NCBI GenBank assembly: GCA_019239975.1
Contig: JAFAZE010000089.1
Coordinates: 1-63,638, forward strand
Direction: 5' to 3'
Length of the DNA: 63,638 nucleotides
DNA from: Streptosporangiaceae bacterium
GTDB taxonomy: Bacteria > Actinomycetota > Actinomycetes > Streptosporangiales > Streptosporangiaceae
Position numbers and translations under genes: made by a program. Positions 1 through 8,287 of the stretch are shown here, piece after piece; position 1 is the first letter of the stretch, and every line of letters begins with the position of its first letter. The notes under the pieces were generated by a model that was not told the DNA's origin, searched no databases, and worked only from the letters and a program-made list of their open reading frames with translations.

Positions 1-378
1 AAAGCCCAGCAGGTGGCAGACCTCCTCCGCCACCTGAACGCCCACCCCGCCCCCATCGCGAAGGGAACCTGCGACCACCGGCACTACGAGGACCGCTACC
101 AGGTCAGCCGCACACTCAAGCACCTCATCCAGGCACGCACCGCCCGCTGCACCGCCCCCGGCTGCAACCGGCAGGCCGCCGACTGCGACGCCGACCACAC
201 GGTACCGTGGCCGGACGGGCCGTCCTGCGAATGCAATCTCGGGCCGCCCTGCCGCCGCCACCACCGCGCCAAACAAGCACCGGGGTGGAGGCTCGAGCAG
301 ACCAGCCCGGGCATCATGACCTGGACCAACCCCTCCGGACGCAAACACACCACCAAACCGACCACCTACTGGACATGA
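1..378 (+). CDS. HNH endonuclease, C-terminal part (13E12/DUF222-type)
   Basis: The frame is open from the first base, so this is the 3' end of a gene that begins outside the window; the GTG at 13 is only an internal codon. The 125 visible residues hold a complete HNH/zinc-binding signature: a CTAPGCN pair, then CDADHTVPW, an Asn, and a CRRHHRAKQ segment. This is the usual C-terminal domain of the repetitive actinobacterial 13E12/DUF222 proteins, in which the HNH fold is expected to bind a divalent metal and nick or cut DNA. The missing N-terminal DUF222 region cannot be judged. The gene ends in TGA at 376-378, before a non-coding minisatellite. Such proteins are multicopy in actinobacterial genomes and are often linked to mobile DNA; their physiological role is not established. 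Confidence 0.8.
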   Translation, partial: KAQQVADLLRHLNAHPAPIAKGTCDHRHYEDRYQVSRTLKHLIQARTARCTAPGCNRQAADCDADHTVPWPDGPSCECNLGPPCRRHHRAKQAPGWRLEQTSPGIMTWTNPSGRKHTTKPTTYWT

Positions 379-433
379 CAAACCCCGCTAGGCGGCGCCC
401 GCCCGCCGGTTGCGGGTCATGCTTAGCTGGCCG

Positions 434-538
434 TCAGCTCAGGGCTCTGTCATCTCAGGCTCTGTCAGCTCAGGGCTCTGTAAGCTCAGGCTCTGTCAGC
501 TCAGGGCCCTGTAAGCTCAGGCTCTGTCAGCTCAGGGC
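434..538. repeat. Minisatellite of CTCAGG(G)CTCTGT units
   Basis: About seven 15-16 bp units of the form CTCAGGGCTCTGTMAG alternate between a GGG and a GG version, giving a higher-order unit of about 31 bp. The array fills the gap between the HNH gene and the convergent GNAT gene and runs into the last codons and stop of the latter. No coding or regulatory role is visible. Confidence 0.85.
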
Positions 539-1360
539 TACGGTGATTGGAGCGTAGATCTGGTCGCGACGGCCCGGGGGCGGCCAGGTGCCGTGGACCA
601 TGAAGGCTGTCTCGGCCGCGTGCCGTAGGCCGTGCGCTCTGGCCCATGCGGGGAGTTCGTCGCGGTCGGGGTCGAGATCGAGGCGGAGGGGACCCGCGAC
701 GGTTGCCGCGAGGTCGCTGATGAGCAGGCGGGCGCCGGCGGCGTCGAGCGCTATGACCGGGCCGATCACGGTGATGTTTCCGTTGGGCCAGGCGCCGGCG
801 TAGCCGGTGATCCGCCCTTCTGTCTCCAGCACGCGAAGCTGTGTGGTGAACTCAGGGAGCTCGCGCAGGAAGGGGCCGCGGTCGGCGCCGAATGCCGCTG
901 TGTCGATGTCGATCACGGCCGGGAGATCCTCCCTGACGGCAGGCCGCGTGGCGGGGCGCCGGGCTTTCTGGTGGAACCGTCCGGTGAACGTCGCGCTGCG
1001 GCCGACGGTGCGGAAACCCAGCTTCTCGTACAGCGGCCTGCCATAGGTGGTGGCGGTAAGGAACACTGTCGCGTCGCCGGCCACGTTCAGCAGGTGCGCG
1101 AGCAGCGCACGGCCGAGTCCCCGGCGGCCGAACCGCGCCGCGACGAGCATCATGCCGACCGAGGCAAGGGTCGTGCCGTACCTGGCGAGCACGACGGCAC
1201 CGGCCAGGCCGCCGTCCGGCGCGTCAACGCCGTAGCCTTCGGCGGCCCGGAGCAGCAGCGCCCACTTGTGCTCCTCGGGCAGCCATCCGCGGTCGAGGGC
1301 CAGCGCGACGCACGCCGGCAGGTCATCAGGGCCCAGCCGGCGCACGGGAGGGAAGACCAC
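527..1360 (-). CDS. GNAT-family N-acetyltransferase, two-domain
   Basis: Probably transfers an acyl group from acyl-CoA to an unknown amine. With the GTG at 1360 the protein has 277 residues. Residues 5-125 form a GNAT core with the acetyl-CoA loop around 73-87 (VAARFGRRGLGRALL) and the family-typical YEKLGFR at 111-117. Residues about 135-275 look like the second domain of the YitH type (GNAT plus Acetyltransf_18-like C-terminus). The frame stays open far upstream, but homology stops just before residue 1 and upstream codons lie antisense to the yidC-like gene, so the 1360 start is preferred. It begins 38 bases after the yidC-like stop and is probably cotranscribed with it. Substrate unknown. 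Confidence 0.75.
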   Translation of the reverse strand: MVFPPVRRLGPDDLPACVALALDRGWLPEEHKWALLLRAAEGYGVDAPDGGLAGAVVLARYGTTLASVGMMLVAARFGRRGLGRALLAHLLNVAGDATVFLTATTYGRPLYEKLGFRTVGRSATFTGRFHQKARRPATRPAVREDLPAVIDIDTAAFGADRGPFLRELPEFTTQLRVLETEGRITGYAGAWPNGNITVIGPVIALDAAGARLLISDLAATVAGPLRLDLDPDRDELPAWARAHGLRHAAETAFMVHGTWPPPGRRDQIYAPITVALS

Positions 1361-1398
1361 GGCACCGAGGGTACGGCCGGCGGGCTGGCCGCGCCAGG

Positions 1399-2313
1399 CT
1401 ATTTGCCGCTGGCCGCGGCCTGCCCCTTGCGCGTACCACCGCCTCCGCTTGCGCCCGCCGGCCGGGCCGGCAGGAAGCGGGCGAAGATACGCCGCTCGGC
1501 CAGGCTCCAGCCGGTGGATGTCACCAGGTAGACCCCGGCCGCGAGCGGCGCGAACACGGCGATCAAGACGGTCACGTACGGCAGCGTCTTGGTGAGCACG
1601 CCGAACGCCCCGGCAGGCGCCGTCGGCGGTGATGCGGGCACGCTCTTCCCCGCCGGCGCGGATGAGCCCTTCCCCGCAGGCACGGGCGCACGATTCCCGG
1701 CCGACGCGGGTGGGCGATTCCCGGTCGGCGCGGGCGCACGCTTGCGGGCCGGGGGCGCCGGGTATCGCGCCGGCGCGAGGCGGCGCGCCAGGCGGGCGGA
1801 CAGCCAGCACAAGGCGGCCAGCAGCGTGAAGACGCCCAGGAAGACCGCACCCTGCGCGCTCACGATTCCGCCGCCGCCCAGCCAGCGGCTGCCCAGCGGG
1901 ACGCCGAGCAGGGCGTGTGTGAGCAGCTTGTTCGTGCCGCCCGCCACGTGCGGCGACCGGAACAGCAGGTACATCACGCTGAGGAACGGCCATTGCGCGA
2001 GGACCGGCAGGAAGCCCGCGAACATTCCGGTGCCTTCCCGCCTGTACAGGGCGGTCATCTCACGCTGCAGCCGCTCCGGCTGCTTACCGTACCGCTGCCT
2101 CAGCGCCACCAGCTGTGGCGCGAGTCTGGCCTGGGCGGCCTGCCCGCGGAGGGCACGGTAGCTGAGCGGCATGATGAGCAGGCGGACGGCCATTGTGAAC
2201 GCGACTATTCCCGCGGCCGCGGCGAGGCCGCCGAGAACCGGGGTCAGTATGCCGGTGAGGGCGAAAACGAGATGATAGGCGGCGTCAACCGGGACGCCAA
2301 GGAAACCAGTCAT
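1399..2313 (-). CDS. YidC/Oxa1/Alb3-type membrane protein insertase (paralogue)
   Basis: Predicted 304-residue integral membrane protein that helps hydrophobic segments enter the cytoplasmic membrane. The N-terminal half carries the YidC core: a first helix, then AVRLLIMPLSYRALRGQ with the groove Arg at residue 44, a charged cytoplasmic hairpin (QRYGKQPERLQREMTALYRREG) and a further helix pair. A Pro/Ala/Lys-rich, repetitive loop (about 175-225, units like PAPTGNR/PVPAGKG) separates it from the last helix. It does not sit in the usual rpmH-rnpA-yidC-jag order, so it is likely a second, non-housekeeping copy. ATG at 2313. Upstream are the DUF6412-type and Cys-rich genes, downstream the GNAT gene, all on the same strand. 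Client proteins are unknown. Confidence 0.8.
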   Translation of the reverse strand: MTGFLGVPVDAAYHLVFALTGILTPVLGGLAAAAGIVAFTMAVRLLIMPLSYRALRGQAAQARLAPQLVALRQRYGKQPERLQREMTALYRREGTGMFAGFLPVLAQWPFLSVMYLLFRSPHVAGGTNKLLTHALLGVPLGSRWLGGGGIVSAQGAVFLGVFTLLAALCWLSARLARRLAPARYPAPPARKRAPAPTGNRPPASAGNRAPVPAGKGSSAPAGKSVPASPPTAPAGAFGVLTKTLPYVTVLIAVFAPLAAGVYLVTSTGWSLAERRIFARFLPARPAGASGGGGTRKGQAAASGK

Positions 2314-2392
2314 GAGGAGCGGCCTTCCAGCTTCGACGGGACATCTGCCGGAGGCGGCCGCGATCACCCGCAGTCGCGCATGCGGGCGGGAT

Positions 2393-2701
2393 TCAGGCGG
2401 CCGCCGGGGCCGCCGTGGGCGCTCTTGGGCGGGTGCGCCCGTCCGCGTCGGGGTCGCGCTGGCGCAGGAACGCGGCGCGCCACGACTTCTCCCGGAATGC
2501 CGTCGTGCGCCGGACCAGCGGTATAGCGGTCCGCGCGACACCGGCGCAGGTGGCGACCAGCGCCACGAGAACTACGGTCAGCACCGCCGCGGCGAGAACG
2601 GCGGCGGCCGCGGCGGGCAGCGCGGACGGCGCGAACAGCTGATGACCCGCCACCCGCCACAGGCTGGCGAACAGCACCAGCAGACCGTTCAGCACGGTCA
2701 T
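2393..2701 (-). CDS. Small membrane protein, DUF6412-like
   Basis: A 102-residue protein with a first hydrophobic segment (about 1-20), a strong second one (about 26-60, Ala/Val/Leu-rich) and a basic C-terminus ending in a conserved-looking RQRDPDADGRTRPRAP tail. I recall this tail and the proximity to a YidC-like gene from actinobacterial DUF6412 proteins; the family name is from memory. The ATG at 2701 is chosen because it opens directly on the first membrane segment and lies 5 bases after the upstream stop, implying translational coupling. Its function is unknown; the neighbour suggests a role beside, or as a client of, the YidC paralogue. Confidence 0.65.
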   Translation of the reverse strand: MTVLNGLLVLFASLWRVAGHQLFAPSALPAAAAAVLAAAVLTVVLVALVATCAGVARTAIPLVRRTTAFREKSWRAAFLRQRDPDADGRTRPRAPTAAPAAA

Positions 2702-2706
2702 GATTT

Positions 2707-3039
2707 TTACCGCGGCATCTCCGCGACGCCCTGCGCCACGGCGCACGGCGCACACAGCGACACGTCAACTTCGCCGAGCCTGCGGGTAAGCACGGCCCTG
2801 CCGTCACACACGCCCCTGTCGTCGGGGTGCGCCGTACCGCACGGGCAACGGCAGTCCCGCCATTGCCCGGTGAGAGCAGCACGCCCCGCTTGCACAGCGG
2901 CACGAAGCGCCGGATCGAGTTTGCCCAGCGCCTCTGAGGTAGCGTCCGCGACCTTCCGCTGCCACTCGCTCACCGCGCCAGTGGCGGCCTGCCAGGCCTC
3001 GGCGAACTGCCGCGCCGGGTGTTCTGAGTCACCGCCCAT
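2707..3039 (-). CDS. Conserved hypothetical Cys-rich protein
   Basis: A 110-residue soluble protein. The first 60 residues are helical and Ala/Glu/Arg-rich. The second half holds clustered cysteines (DCRCPCGTAHP, GVCDG, LCAPCAVAQG) spaced like a zinc ribbon or other metal site. I recognise the pattern from uncharacterised actinobacterial proteins but know no function. It is the first gene of the minus-strand cluster with the DUF6412-like, YidC-like and GNAT genes. ATG at 3039. Confidence 0.6.
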   Translation of the reverse strand: MGGDSEHPARQFAEAWQAATGAVSEWQRKVADATSEALGKLDPALRAAVQAGRAALTGQWRDCRCPCGTAHPDDRGVCDGRAVLTRRLGEVDVSLCAPCAVAQGVAEMPR

Positions 3040-3082
3040 AGCCGCATTTTCTCACTCCACGCTGCCTGTGACCAGCGGCGGC

Positions 3083-3286
3083 CCGACTCGCGGCCGGATA
3101 CGGACGGTCGAGGTGCATGTCGGCCACATCCTCACGAAGCTGGGTTTCCGCACCCGGACCCAGCTGGCTGCCTGGGCCTATGAGGATGGTCTTCGGACAG
3201 CAGACCCGCTGTCAGAAGATAGGTGGTGGCTACGTAGTTCTTCGGATGGCCCAGGTCGGGCGATCGGCGCAGAGTTGGCCGCATGA
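3083..3286 (+). pseudogene. Remnant of a LuxR-type regulator (HTH C-terminus)
   Basis: The reading frame ending at TGA 3284-3286 encodes RTVEVHVGHILTKLGFRTR followed by TQLAAWA, the recognition-helix half of a LuxR/GerE helix-turn-helix. Nothing resembling the first half of the HTH or a receiver/LuxR N-terminus precedes it, so only the 3' end of the gene survives. Its stop overlaps the ATG of the following broken monooxygenase, as expected for a former regulator-enzyme pair. Confidence 0.65.
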
Positions 3287-4889
3287 ACGGTATTCCTCTT
3301 GCCGGGTCCCGCGCGGACTGCCAGGTGCTGGTCGTCGGCGCCAGCCCGACCGGCCTCGTGCTCGCCGCGGAACTGCTGGCCCGCGGGATCCGCACCCGCG
3401 TCATCGACAGGGGCGACGGGGTTGCCCTGCAGAGCCGGGCGATCGGCATCCATGCCCGCACGCTCGAGGTCCTGGACATGATGGACCTGGCGGAGCGCTT
3501 CATCGAGCGCGGCCAGGTGGTGCGCCAGTTCCGCTTCTACTCCCAGGGCAGGTGCCTGACCAGCCTGGAGTTCGCGCGCTGCGGCTCCCGGTTCGGCTTT
3601 CTGCTCGATCTCCCCCAGGACGAGACCGAGCGGCTGCTCCGCTCCCGGGTAACCGAGCTAGGCGGCGTCGTCGAGGACGGAACGGAGCTCGCCGGGCTGA
3701 GCGCCGGAAGCGATGCCGTCACCGCGACCGTCCGGGGCCACGGCGGCCAGGTCCAGGATCACCGCCGAGTACGTCGCCGGCTGCGACGGCGCGCACAGCC
3801 GGGTGCGCAGCGAGCTCGGCCTGACCTTCAGAGGGCACCCCTACCCGCAGGAATGGCTGCTGGCAGATGTGCTGCTGGACTGGGACCTGCGTGAGGACGC
3901 CGCGCACGCGTTCTTCCGGCCCGACGGGCTGCCGGCGATCTTCTTCCCGATGCGCGGGCACCGGTGGCGGCTGACACTACCCTTCGCCGGGAGCCGGGAC
4001 GGACAGGCTCCCCGCCTGGAGGAGATCCAGCGGCTGGCCGACGAGCGGGCACCGCGGCCGGTTACCGTGTCCGATCCCACCTGGCTGGCCACCTTCCGCT
4101 GCCATCGCCGGTCGGCCAGCGCCTACCGCCGCGGCCGCGTGCTGCTCGCCGGCGACGCGGTGCACATCCACACCCCGGCAGGCGGTCAGGGCATGAACAC
4201 CGGGATCATGGACGCCCACAACCTGGGCTGGAAGCTCGCTCTCGTCGCCTCCGGCCGGGCGCCCAGCGCGCTGCTGGACAGCTACGGCACCGAACGCCGC
4301 CCGGTGGCCGAGGACGTGCTCAGGCTCACGCACGCACTGGTCCGCTACGGCAGCACGAGTCATCCGGTCAAGCGCCTGGCCCGGGACATCGTCGTCCCCG
4401 CCCTCGGCCGTAGCACGGCGATACAGCGGCGGGCAGCCCGCAGAATAAGTCATGTCTACGTCGCATACCCACCCGGGCCGCTGGGCCGCCAGGACCGTGG
4501 CCGTGGCGCCCCGGGAGCGGGCCAGCGAATGCCAGACATCCAGGTCCGCGCCGGCGGCCTCGCCACGACGCTGCATGGCGTTTTGCGGCAAGGGCGCCAT
4601 GTTCTGGTCGTTCCCCCTGCCCACGAAGCGAATGTGCTGAGCGACTCAGCGCTCAGGCCCTTCCGGGCACACGTCGACGTCTTCACGGGCGGTGTCAGGA
4701 AACCCGTCCTGGTCCGGCCGGACGGCCACGTGGCGGCGCGGGGGAGGGCCCGGCAACATGCACGCGATAACCGGTTATCTGACCGGCCGGTTCGGCGAAC
4801 CGGCTGGTCAGCCGTACGGCCAGCAGCCTACGCCGTCAGGGCGGCCAGCACGGCAAGGACGACCGACAGCGCGGCCAGCACCGCGATGA
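3283..4889 (+). pseudogene. FAD-dependent aromatic monooxygenase, two frameshifts
   Basis: Homology runs through three frames. From ATG 3283 the N-terminus has a Rossmann GxGxxG-like motif (VVGASPTGLVLAAELLARG) and the FAD/NADPH monooxygenase core. Near 3755-3765 the homology moves one frame (+1) to ITAEYVAGCDGAHS and continues through the second FAD motif GRVLLAGDAVHIHTPAGGQG to the thioredoxin-like C-terminal domain of the PheA/TfdB/RdmE type. Near 4740-4750 it moves again, to GPGNMHAITGYLTGRF. Two single-base shifts in one gene, beside a truncated regulator, argue for decay rather than one sequencing error. An intact copy would be an aromatic-ring or polyketide hydroxylase. The end overlaps the convergent STAND gene. 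Confidence 0.75.
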
Positions 4890-6327
4890 CCGCGTTCCGC
4901 CACGCGATGCCGGGCCGGTACAGGCGCGCGGCCGCGGCCTGGAAGTCGCGGGCCACCGGGCTCTGATCCGGGCCGGCGGCGTCCCGCAGGTTCTGGCGGA
5001 GCAGCCGCGCGGCCTGCTCCTGGCCTATCCAGTCGTGCAGCCTCGGCCAGTGCCCGAGCAGCGCCTCCTGGGTGATCTCCACGGCCGGCCCGCTGGAGAC
5101 CACCAGCCCGGCGGCGGCGAAGGCGTCCAGCGCCCCGGCCGCGGCGGGATCGGCTTCGGCCAGGCTCTTCCGTGTCGCCCGGCGGCGGGCGCCGGCCAGC
5201 CCCTCATCCCCCGCCCGGCTCTCGGCCACCTGGACGAGCCCCAGGAACATCTGCCTCGCCGCCCGGCGCGCGGCCGTGCCGAGACTCGCGTAGACGTCCT
5301 CCGCCGTCTTGGCGATCGCCCCGTCGACGCCCCCGGCCGCCTCGTAACCCGCGATCGTGAGCCGGTCACCGTCGCGGCGCTGCCAGGTAGCCCGAAGCGC
5401 GTGCGCCAGCAGCGGAAGGCGGCCCGGCTCGTAGGCCGCGCCGCCGGCCCCGGCGCCGAGGCCGGCGCCGAGATCGCGCATCAGCCGCTCGGTGAGCCCG
5501 TCCTCCAGCCGGAGGCCCGCGGCCTCGGCGGGCCCTACGATCGCCTGCCGCACCTCGGCGGCGGTCATCGCGCCGATCACCACCTGGCTGCCCTGCAGGG
5601 CCGGGCGCAGCACGGGGTACTCGATCGCGCGGGCGTAGAAGTCCGCCCCCATGGCGAGCACCACCAGGCCGGCCGGGCCGTTGCCGCCGTCGGCGATGGC
5701 GCACAGCGCGTCGAGGAACTCCCTCCGTTCGGCATCGTCGCCGCAGGCGGTGAAGATCTCCTCGAGCTGGTCGACGACGATGACGACGCGCCGCGCTCCA
5801 GGCCGCCTTTCCCGCAGCGCGGCGCGCAGCGCCGTGAAAGCCGCGCCCCAGCCGCCCGTGCCCGGGCCTGGCACCTCCCAGCCGACCAGCGCGTCGGCGC
5901 AGGTGGCCAGCGAGCCGGCCAGCATCTCCAGCGGCCTGGCACCCGGCGTGAACGCCAGGCGCGGCCACGTGTCCGAGCCGGTGACGGGAAAGCGCCCCTG
6001 CTCAAGCGCCGTCATCAGCCCGGCGCCGAGCAGCGAGGACTTCCCGGCGCCGGAGGGGCCGGCGAGCAGCACCGGGCCGCCGGAGGAGACGCTCTCGTCC
6101 AGCCGGCCGAGCAGCTCGGCGGTCAGCCGCTCGCGGCCGAAGAACAGGCCGGCCCGGCCCGAGCGGAACGCCTCGAGGCCTGGATAGGGGCACTGCCTGG
6201 GATCCGTCCGCTGCACGGGAAGGCCCGGGTCGGACACGTAAAGATCGCCGCCGACCTGGACGATCATGGAGCCAACCGCCGCCCAGGTGGGCTGGACGCG
6301 AACGCGGGAGCCGCCGTACGTGGTCAT
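4828..6327 (-). CDS. nSTAND1-type P-loop NTPase with C-terminal membrane anchor
   Basis: A 499-residue STAND NTPase. Residues about 1-45 form a short N-terminal element (GSMIVQVGGDLYVSD) like the small adaptor segments before actinobacterial STAND modules. The NTPase follows from CPYPGLEAF and LFFGRE, with Walker A GPSGAGKSS at 90-98, Walker B VVIVVDQLEEIF at 181-192, and the helical/winged-helix arm to about 450. Residues about 475-499 form one hydrophobic helix and then the protein stops. Most relatives I know continue into WD40 repeats; here no sensor or effector domain follows. STAND ATPases are signalling or conflict switches that oligomerise on ligand binding. No partner is evident: upstream is a divergent ABC exporter, downstream a monooxygenase pseudogene. 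Confidence 0.75.
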   Translation of the reverse strand: MTTYGGSRVRVQPTWAAVGSMIVQVGGDLYVSDPGLPVQRTDPRQCPYPGLEAFRSGRAGLFFGRERLTAELLGRLDESVSSGGPVLLAGPSGAGKSSLLGAGLMTALEQGRFPVTGSDTWPRLAFTPGARPLEMLAGSLATCADALVGWEVPGPGTGGWGAAFTALRAALRERRPGARRVVIVVDQLEEIFTACGDDAERREFLDALCAIADGGNGPAGLVVLAMGADFYARAIEYPVLRPALQGSQVVIGAMTAAEVRQAIVGPAEAAGLRLEDGLTERLMRDLGAGLGAGAGGAAYEPGRLPLLAHALRATWQRRDGDRLTIAGYEAAGGVDGAIAKTAEDVYASLGTAARRAARQMFLGLVQVAESRAGDEGLAGARRRATRKSLAEADPAAAGALDAFAAAGLVVSSGPAVEITQEALLGHWPRLHDWIGQEQAARLLRQNLRDAAGPDQSPVARDFQAAAARLYRPGIAWRNAVIAVLAALSVVLAVLAALTA

Positions 6328-6444
6328 CGGGTCCTGTCCCTCGGGCGGGCGGCCCGCCGCCGTCCGCTACCTAGAATCACGTTCCGGCATGCCAGGCCGG
6401 TTCGGATCTTGGGAAAAGTCGATCCACTTGAGCGGGAAAACCAG

Positions 6445-6482
6445 GTGACAACTCCGCGCGTCTCTTCTTACGCTCCGTACAG
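6445..6482 (+). promoter_or_regulatory. Candidate leaderless promoter of the ABC exporter
   Basis: GTGACA at 6445-6450, an 18-base spacer, TACGCT at 6469-6474, then 7 bases to the GTG start at 6482. The geometry would place transcription start on or next to the start codon. The hexamers match consensus only moderately. Confidence 0.35.
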
Positions 6483-8287
6483 TGCCCTCCCGACCAGTCG
6501 TCGCCCTGTGGCGGCTGCGCCGATACCTTCGCCCGTACCGGGCCCAGCTGACCGGGATGATCGCCGCGGCGGTCGCCGCGACGGCCGCGGAGATAGCGAT
6601 CCCGCTGCTCACGAAGTCCGTCATCGACGGTGCCATCGCGCACCACGACCGCGCGCTGCTGATCCCGCTCGGGCTGGCGGCGATCGGGCTCGGCGCGGCC
6701 ACCGCGGCGCTGAACCTTGTCCGCCGCTGGGTTCAGGGCAACGCGGTGGCGAACATGGAGAAGACGATCAGGGACGATCTCTACGGGCACCTGCAGCGGC
6801 TGCACGCCTCGTTCCACGACGACTGGCAGTCCGGGCAGCTGCTGTCCCGCGCGACCACGGATCTGTCGTCGATCCGGCGGTTCGCCGGGTTCGGCATCGT
6901 CTTTTTGCTGATCAGCGTGCTGACATTCGTCGCCGTCACCGGGCTGCTGATCCGGCTCAACTGGTGGCTCGGCCTGATCACCGGGTGCATGTTCGTACCC
7001 GTCCTGATGTTCTGCACCCGTTTCGAGCGGCGGTACAAGGTGCTGTCCCGCAGGGTCCAGGATCAGGAAGGCGACCTGGCCACGCTGATCGAGGAGGCGG
7101 CGACCGGCGTCCGGGTGCTCAAGGCGCTGGGCCGCGGCCGCGAGTCGGCGGCGCAGCACGACGCGCAGGCCGTCGAGGTCTGCAAGACGCAGGTGGCGAA
7201 GGCGTCCCTGCTCGGCTCGTTCTGGTCGGTACTCGACCTGATCCCGAACGCCGCCATCGGGCTCATCGTGGTGCTCGGCGCGATCGCGGTCACCCATCAC
7301 GCGCTCACGCTCGGCGGCCTCGTCGCGTTCATCACGCTGGCGCTGCAGCTGGTGTGGCCGATCGAGGCGCTCGGGTACATCATCGCGTCCGGTGAGGAGG
7401 CCGCGACCGCCGCGCAGCGCGTGCTCGAGATCTTCGACACCGAGCCGGAGATCAAAAGCGGTCATACGGAACGGGCGCTGGCCAAGAGGGGTCCGGGGGG
7501 ATGGGACCTCCCCCCGGGGCGGGGGGTCACCGGGGGGTCGTCCCCCGGGGGCAAGCAGGGAAGGCTGTGGTTCGACCACGTCTCGTTCAGTTATCCAAAA
7601 AGCCATCAGCCCGTGCTGCGGGACATCGATCTGCAACTGGAGCCCGGTGAGACCGTCGTCCTCGCGGGCGCGACGGGAGCGGGCAAGACGACGCTGCTGC
7701 AGCTGGTGCCCCGGCTCGCCGACGTGACCGGCGGCGCCATCCTGCTCGACGGCACCGACATCAGGGACCTGCCGCTGCCCTGGCTGCGGGCGGCGGTGGG
7801 CTGCGCGTTCGAGGAGGCGACGCTGTTCTCCGCGAGCGTGCGGGAGAACGTCCTCTTCGGCGCGCCGGACGCGTCCGATGACGAGATCGAGGCCGCGCTC
7901 ACCGCCGCGCAGGCAAGGTTCGCCTTTCGTCTGCCGTGGGGGCTGGACACCCGGATCGGCGAGCAGGGCATGGCGCTGTCCGGCGGCCAGCGCCAGCGGG
8001 TCGCGCTCGCCAGGGCCATCCTGGCGCGCCCGGCGGTGCTGATCCTCGACGACCCGCTGTCCGCGCTCGACGTGCACACCGAGGAGAAGGTCACCCGCGC
8101 CCTCGGCACGATCCTGGCCGGGACAACCGCGCTGGTCGTGGCGCACCGGCCGTCCACGATGGCGCTGGCCGACCGGGTGGCGCTGCTCGACGGCGGGGTG
8201 ATCGCCGCCACCGGGGACCACCGCGAGCTGCTCGCCACGCAGCCGGGGTACGCGGCGCTGATGATGATGGAGGAGGTGAGCGCGTGA
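6482..8287 (+). CDS. ABC exporter subunit A (degenerate ATPase site)
   Basis: A 601-residue half-transporter: six-helix type I exporter domain (about 12-310) fused to an ATPase domain (about 361-601). Walker A GATGAGKTT lies at 396-404, signature LSGGQ at 499-503, Walker B VLILDD at 519-524, and the switch His in VVAHRPST. The residue after the Walker B Asp is Asp, not the catalytic Glu, which in heterodimeric exporters (BmrCD, TM287/288) marks the degenerate site. The partner gene follows with a GTGA overlap and has the Glu. Residues about 337-360 between membrane and ATPase domains are a Gly/Pro-rich insertion encoded by a G/C hairpin element. GTG start at 6482. Cargo, perhaps a drug or lipid, cannot be told. 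Confidence 0.9.
   Translation: MPSRPVVALWRLRRYLRPYRAQLTGMIAAAVAATAAEIAIPLLTKSVIDGAIAHHDRALLIPLGLAAIGLGAATAALNLVRRWVQGNAVANMEKTIRDDLYGHLQRLHASFHDDWQSGQLLSRATTDLSSIRRFAGFGIVFLLISVLTFVAVTGLLIRLNWWLGLITGCMFVPVLMFCTRFERRYKVLSRRVQDQEGDLATLIEEAATGVRVLKALGRGRESAAQHDAQAVEVCKTQVAKASLLGSFWSVLDLIPNAAIGLIVVLGAIAVTHHALTLGGLVAFITLALQLVWPIEALGYIIASGEEAATAAQRVLEIFDTEPEIKSGHTERALAKRGPGGWDLPPGRGVTGGSSPGGKQGRLWFDHVSFSYPKSHQPVLRDIDLQLEPGETVVLAGATGAGKTTLLQLVPRLADVTGGAILLDGTDIRDLPLPWLRAAVGCAFEEATLFSASVRENVLFGAPDASDDEIEAALTAAQARFAFRLPWGLDTRIGEQGMALSGGQRQRVALARAILARPAVLILDDPLSALDVHTEEKVTRALGTILAGTTALVVAHRPSTMALADRVALLDGGVIAATGDHRELLATQPGYAALMMMEEVSA
7490..7559. repeat. G/C hairpin element inserted in an ABC transporter gene
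   Basis: Runs of CCCCCCGGGG and GGGGGGTC-NN-CCCCCGGGGG create overlapping hairpins. The part at 7525-7559, beginning GGTCACCGGGGGGTCG, is nearly identical to 46324-46356 inside selD. It is translated in frame as a Gly/Pro/Ser linker, with no disruption of the domains on either side. Confidence 0.7.

Noticed and set aside
434..538. CRISPR array in the 15-16 bp repeats
   Set aside because: Units are contiguous without unique spacers and far too short; it is a minisatellite.
2312..3082. Plus-strand frame continuing upstream of the LuxR HTH remnant
   Set aside because: It runs antisense through the DUF6412-like and Cys-rich genes and shows no LuxR or receiver homology before about 3085.
5035..7395. 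Very long plus-strand frame opposite the STAND gene and out of frame with the exporter
   Set aside because: It is a high-GC shadow frame; the minus-strand STAND protein and the exporter subunit carry all recognisable motifs.
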